DNA of 64,000 nucleotides from CAVVTR01 sp963751245 (GTDB lineage Bacteria; Acidobacteriota; Thermoanaerobaculia; Thermoanaerobaculales; Thermoanaerobaculaceae): assembly GCA_963751245.1 (NCBI GenBank), contig CAVVTR010000012.1, forward strand, positions 186,001-250,000, in the 5' to 3' direction. Below, one piece after another: positions 60,810 to 64,000 of this stretch. The position numbers and the translations under genes are program-made. The notes beneath the pieces are model-generated. The model was not told where the DNA came from and made no database searches. It saw only the letters and a list, made by a program, of their open reading frames with translations. The number at the start of each line of letters is the position of its first letter. The stretch's first letter is position 1.

Positions 60810-62582
60810 CTACTCGGGGGTCGGGGCCGCGCCCGCGTCCTCGCCGACGGTGAACGTCGCCGTGGTGGTGGCGTCGGCCTGTCCGATCTCGTCGCGCAGG
60901 CAGACGGCGACCTTCTTGGGGCCCGTCTTCATGCGCAGCTGGTAGGTGTACCCGGCGCTCTGTCCGAGGACGGTGAGCAGCTTCTCGTTGGGGATGCGCA
61001 CCGGGAACGTCTGCTTCGGCGCCTGGGTGATGCTCTGCCCGTCGGCGTCCTTGGCGGCGAGCCACATGGAGAGCGTCCCCTCGTGGACCTGACCCTGGGG
61101 CAGGAGCGCGAGGCGGGACAGCGGCACGGTGACGAGGACCGTGACCAGGTACGAGCCGTCCGGCTGCTTGACCTGGGCGCGCACCGACAGGCCCACGTCC
61201 AGGGGGTTGGAGGTGGCGTCGAAGAGCAGCGCGGAGAGGCTCCGGTCCGCCATGCGCTCGTCGGCGGGACGGTCCAGGTACCCCTCGCGGTGGCGCAGGG
61301 TCGTCCCCGGCCTCTTCACCTTCACGGTGATCTTGTGGTACTTGCCGTCGCCCTCGTGGAGGGCGGCGTAGCCCAGGGAGTAGAACGTGTCGAAGTCCTC
61401 CACGGTCTTGGCGATCTGCTTGGACATGTCCGCGTTGTTGACGGCGACCTGCCCGCCGGTCGCGTTCGCCAGGACCTGCAGCGACTGCTGGCTGCTCATG
61501 ACCTCACCGGTGGCGATGCCGGGGTCGTAGAGGGTCTTGGTCTCGGCGGTCATCGTCGACAGGCCCCGGTTGCCCACGGCGTCCACGGAGTAGAACGTCA
61601 CGCCGCTGGCGTTCGCGTGCCTCACCAGCTCGTTGAAGTACGTGGTCACGTCGTAACGGTTGGCCTCGGTGACGGCGTTGAAGCCGCCGCCGATCGAGCT
61701 GCGCCCGAACCGGCTTTCCCAGCGCTCCAGCAGGCCCTGCCCCGGCCGCATGGAGATGCCGCCGCCGACGAAGAAGATCACCTTGCGGCCCTCGAGCCCC
61801 GAGAGCGAGTCGACGAAGCTCGTGAGCGCCTTCAGGATCCACCGCGTGCGCTCGTACTCGCCCTCGGCGGTCCGGCGGATCTGCTCGAGGATCGACCGCG
61901 CGTCCTCCATGGCGAACTCGGAGGAACCGGCTCCGGGCGCCGCGGTCTGGTCCAGGAGCCTGAGGATCATCTGCCGGTCGACGTTCATGGCGGCGCTGGC
62001 GCCGACGTCCTTCTGGGCCTCCGCGAGGGCGGCGAGGAGCGCCGGTTCGTCCCGGGTGAACGACTGGCGGATGTCGACCCGGCTGCCTCCCGTGACGAGC
62101 ATCGCCCGGGTCGCCGGGGAACGCATGCTCTGGTTCATCATTCTCTCGAGGTTCGCGTAGGCGGTCTTGCGCTGCCCCGGCGAGATGTTGGCGTTGTCGA
62201 TGAAGAACACCAGCGAGAGCTTCTGGCGCTCGGGGACCGGCGCGGGCTCCGCCTGCGGCTCCGGTGCCGGCGTCGCCGCCGCGGCGTCCCCGCTGGCGGG
62301 GGCCGCGGGCGGAGGCGGCGTCGAGGCGTAGAAGTTCGTGATCTCCATCGGCTTGCCGTCCTCGAGGATCTCGAAGTCGGAGGGTGTGAGGCCGAGGACC
62401 GGTTTGCCGTCCTTGTCGCGGACGAACACGTCGACGTTGACGATGTTGACCTTGACGGTGTCGATGAAGATCGGAGCGGGCGTGGGGGTCGGAGCTGGCT
62501 GCTGGGCGGGGACGGGCAGGGCGGCCGCGCCGGCCAGAAGGGCCGGGATCACGGCGCGCCTCACGGCGGCGGACGGCATCAT
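60810..62582 (-). CDS. VWFA-related secreted protein (first gene of VWA operon)
   Basis: A 590-residue exported protein of the acidobacterial VWFA-related family (TIGR03436 type). Signal peptide RRAVIPALLAGAAALPVPAQ, then a Pro-rich segment and VNIVNVDVFVRDKDGKPVLG, LTPSDFEILEDGKPMEITNF. The VWA-like core has a changed MIDAS: SLVFFIDNANISPGQRK (D-x-N-x-S rather than DxSxS), ILKALTSFVDSLSGLEGRKV, IFFVGGGISMRPGQG, VTFYSVDAVGNRG, VLANATGGQVAVNNADM and YSLGYAALHEGDGKYHKITV. About 100 bases of leader precede it. It leads a three-gene operon. Confidence 0.88.
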   Translation of the reverse strand: MMPSAAVRRAVIPALLAGAAALPVPAQQPAPTPTPAPIFIDTVKVNIVNVDVFVRDKDGKPVLGLTPSDFEILEDGKPMEITNFYASTPPPPAAPASGDAAAATPAPEPQAEPAPVPERQKLSLVFFIDNANISPGQRKTAYANLERMMNQSMRSPATRAMLVTGGSRVDIRQSFTRDEPALLAALAEAQKDVGASAAMNVDRQMILRLLDQTAAPGAGSSEFAMEDARSILEQIRRTAEGEYERTRWILKALTSFVDSLSGLEGRKVIFFVGGGISMRPGQGLLERWESRFGRSSIGGGFNAVTEANRYDVTTYFNELVRHANASGVTFYSVDAVGNRGLSTMTAETKTLYDPGIATGEVMSSQQSLQVLANATGGQVAVNNADMSKQIAKTVEDFDTFYSLGYAALHEGDGKYHKITVKVKRPGTTLRHREGYLDRPADERMADRSLSALLFDATSNPLDVGLSVRAQVKQPDGSYLVTVLVTVPLSRLALLPQGQVHEGTLSMWLAAKDADGQSITQAPKQTFPVRIPNEKLLTVLGQSAGYTYQLRMKTGPKKVAVCLRDEIGQADATTTATFTVGEDAGAAPTPE

Positions 62583-62834
62583 CGGAGGGTTCTCCTCTCA
62601 GGCGGGGGGCAGGTAGGGGACCGCCACGTTCTCGCGGGTGCCACGTCGAGAGCGGGCCGGGGTCGGGGAACGCGCGCGAACACGGGCGTCATCATAGCGC
62701 TACCTGTCCGCGGGAGGGTCGATGCCGGCAACGGTCGCCGGGCGTGGTGCCGCCAGAGGAGCCGGGGAGCTGCACGGCGGCGGGAAGGGCGCCGGCCGCG
62801 GCGCGCGAGGGCCCGGCCCCCGGCGCCGGAGCGC

Positions 62835-64000
62835 TCACCGGCCGAGGGTCAGGTGGAGGTCGCGGAGCTGGGCTGCGTCGACCTCGCTGGGCGCCTCGGT
62901 GAGGAGGCAGTTGCCGGCGGTGGTCTTGGGGAAGGCGATGACGTCGCGGATGGAATCCCGTCCGCCCATGAGCATGACCATGCGATCGAGGCCCAGGGCG
63001 AGACCGCCGTGAGGCGGCGCGCCGTAGCGGAACGCCTCGAGCAGGAAGCCGAACTTGCGGCGGGCCTCCTCCTCGCCGATCCCCAGCGCGGCGAACACCC
63101 TCCGCTGGACCCGGGGATCGTGGATGCGGATGGAGCCGCCGCCGAGCTCGACGCCGTCCATGACCACGTCGTAGGCGCGCGCACGCACCGAGCCGGGGTC
63201 CGACTCGAGGCGGTCGAGGTCCTCGGGTCGGGGGGCGGTGAAGGGGTGGTGCGAGGCGTAGTAGCGGCCCGTCTCCTCGTCCCACTCCAGGAGGGGGAAG
63301 TCCGTCACCCAGAGGAAGGCGTGGGCCCCCTCCGGCACCAGGCCGAGGCGTCCGGCGAGGAGCACGCGGAGGGCGCCCAGGGCGGCGAACACGACCTTGG
63401 CGGCGCCGCCCACCACGACGAGGAGGTCGCCCTCGCCGGCGCCGGCGGCGGCGAGGAAGGCCGCGATCCCCTCGTCGCCGAGGACCTTCCTGGCGGGAGA
63501 GCCGAACCCTTCGGCGGTCTTCCGGAACCAGAGCACCCCCGGCGCTCCGTAGGGCCGGACCAGCTCCGAGAGCTCGTCGAGCTGCTTGCGGCTGAATGAG
63601 GCCCCACCCGGGACCACGAGCCCCTTGACCCGGCCTTCGGCGGCGGCGCGGCGGAGGACCTCGAAGGCGCACCCCGCGGCCGTCTCGCCCAGCTCCACGA
63701 GCTCCATGCCGAAGCGGGCGTCGGGGCGGTCGCTGCCGAAGCGCTCCATGGCCTCGGCCCAGGACAGGCGCGGGAACGTCTCCGGCGGCGTGATGCCCGC
63801 GAGGGGGAAGACGCGGCGGAACAGACCCTCGATGAGGACGATGATGTCCTCCTCCTCCACGAACGAGGCCTCCACGTCGACCTGGGTGAACTCGGGCTGG
63901 CGGTCGGCGCGCAGGTCCTCGTCCCGGAAGCAGCGGGCGATCTGGACGTAGCGGCCGAGTCCGGCGACCTGGAGGAGCTGCTTGAACAGCTGCGGGGACT
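62835..64000 (-). CDS. aspS: Aspartyl-tRNA synthetase, C-terminal part (partial)
   Basis: The window holds the last 388 codons or so; the N-terminal anticodon-binding part lies beyond base 64000. Visible are SPQLFKQLLQVAGLGRYVQI, motif 2 ARCFRDEDLRADRQPEFTQV, DVEASFVEEEDI, the bacterial GAD insertion (SRKQLDELSELVRPYGAPGV), FLWVTDFPLLEWDEETGRYY, ASHHPFTAPRPEDLDRLESD, and motif 3 GGLALGLDRMVMLMGGRDSI. It charges tRNA-Asp. Whether it also charges tRNA-Asn cannot be told without the N-terminus and a check for asnS or gatCAB. Confidence 0.95.
   Translation of the reverse strand, partial: SPQLFKQLLQVAGLGRYVQIARCFRDEDLRADRQPEFTQVDVEASFVEEEDIIVLIEGLFRRVFPLAGITPPETFPRLSWAEAMERFGSDRPDARFGMELVELGETAAGCAFEVLRRAAAEGRVKGLVVPGGASFSRKQLDELSELVRPYGAPGVLWFRKTAEGFGSPARKVLGDEGIAAFLAAAGAGEGDLLVVVGGAAKVVFAALGALRVLLAGRLGLVPEGAHAFLWVTDFPLLEWDEETGRYYASHHPFTAPRPEDLDRLESDPGSVRARAYDVVMDGVELGGGSIRIHDPRVQRRVFAALGIGEEEARRKFGFLLEAFRYGAPPHGGLALGLDRMVMLMGGRDSIRDVIAFPKTTAGNCLLTEAPSEVDAAQLRDLHLTLGR

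Overview
The window is very GC-rich (roughly 70 percent or more by eye) and densely coded. It most likely comes from an Acidobacteriota genome, perhaps a Thermoanaerobaculia- or Holophagae-like lineage. The evidence is a VWFA-related protein of the acidobacterial type, a Ser/Thr kinase and a winged-helix regulator that both carry extracytoplasmic TPR tails, very large multi-PAS hybrid kinases, and a recurring secreted C-terminal domain. Lineage is inferred from gene content only; no rRNA gene is present.

Layout. 0-13.7 kb: the end of a cation transporter, a secreted beta-propeller protein, a winged-helix/TPR regulator, a subtilase, an SDR, a Ser/Thr kinase with TPRs, an OmpA protein, a degraded cysteine-synthase relic, an NTF2-like protein, and an ECF-like sigma factor overlapping a membrane protein. 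13.7-17.95 kb: a lower-GC accessory island next to a tRNA-Thr(CGU) gene. It holds a frameshifted Abi_C-like plus TIR/zinc-ribbon gene pair between two 31-bp direct repeats, then a leftward remnant operon with a frameshifted DUF3800 gene and an uncharacterised partner. 18-26 kb: an EamA transporter, a Cys/Met-metabolism PLP enzyme overlapping a sensor kinase, and a sigma-54 response regulator. These are followed by an inverted-repeat operator and a sigma-54-type promoter in front of a secreted, internally duplicated Gly/Met-rich protein. A thiamine-binding-type protein, an M23 peptidase and an ACT-domain protein come next.

26-33 kb: two heme-motif genes with frameshifts (a pentaheme cytochrome and a heme-tagged barrel-like protein), divergent from a MacAB-like adaptor/ATPase/two-permease operon. 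33-42.3 kb: housekeeping genes (prmC, prfA, an acyl-CoA synthetase, rpmE, sfsA, ispH, aroC) and an M28 peptidase. 42.3-50 kb: a small secreted protein and two related multi-PAS hybrid histidine kinases, each preceded by a short overlapping leader ORF. 50-54 kb: a Tat-exported glycosylasparaginase-like hydrolase divergent from a lipoprotein amidohydrolase and a lipoprotein-like isoaspartyl methyltransferase. 54-64 kb: membrane proteins, a zinc-ribbon/DUF2007 protein, a YkvA-like protein, a three-gene VWA/TPR secreted operon and the 3' part of aspS.

Signalling genes are unusually frequent: one NtrC-type two-component system, two hybrid kinases, one Ser/Thr kinase, one winged-helix regulator and one sigma factor. 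At least eight genes have a -10-like hexamer 5-7 bases before the start codon, which suggests leaderless mRNAs. Frameshifts cluster in the island and the heme genes. Whether they are real decay or sequence errors cannot be decided from this window.
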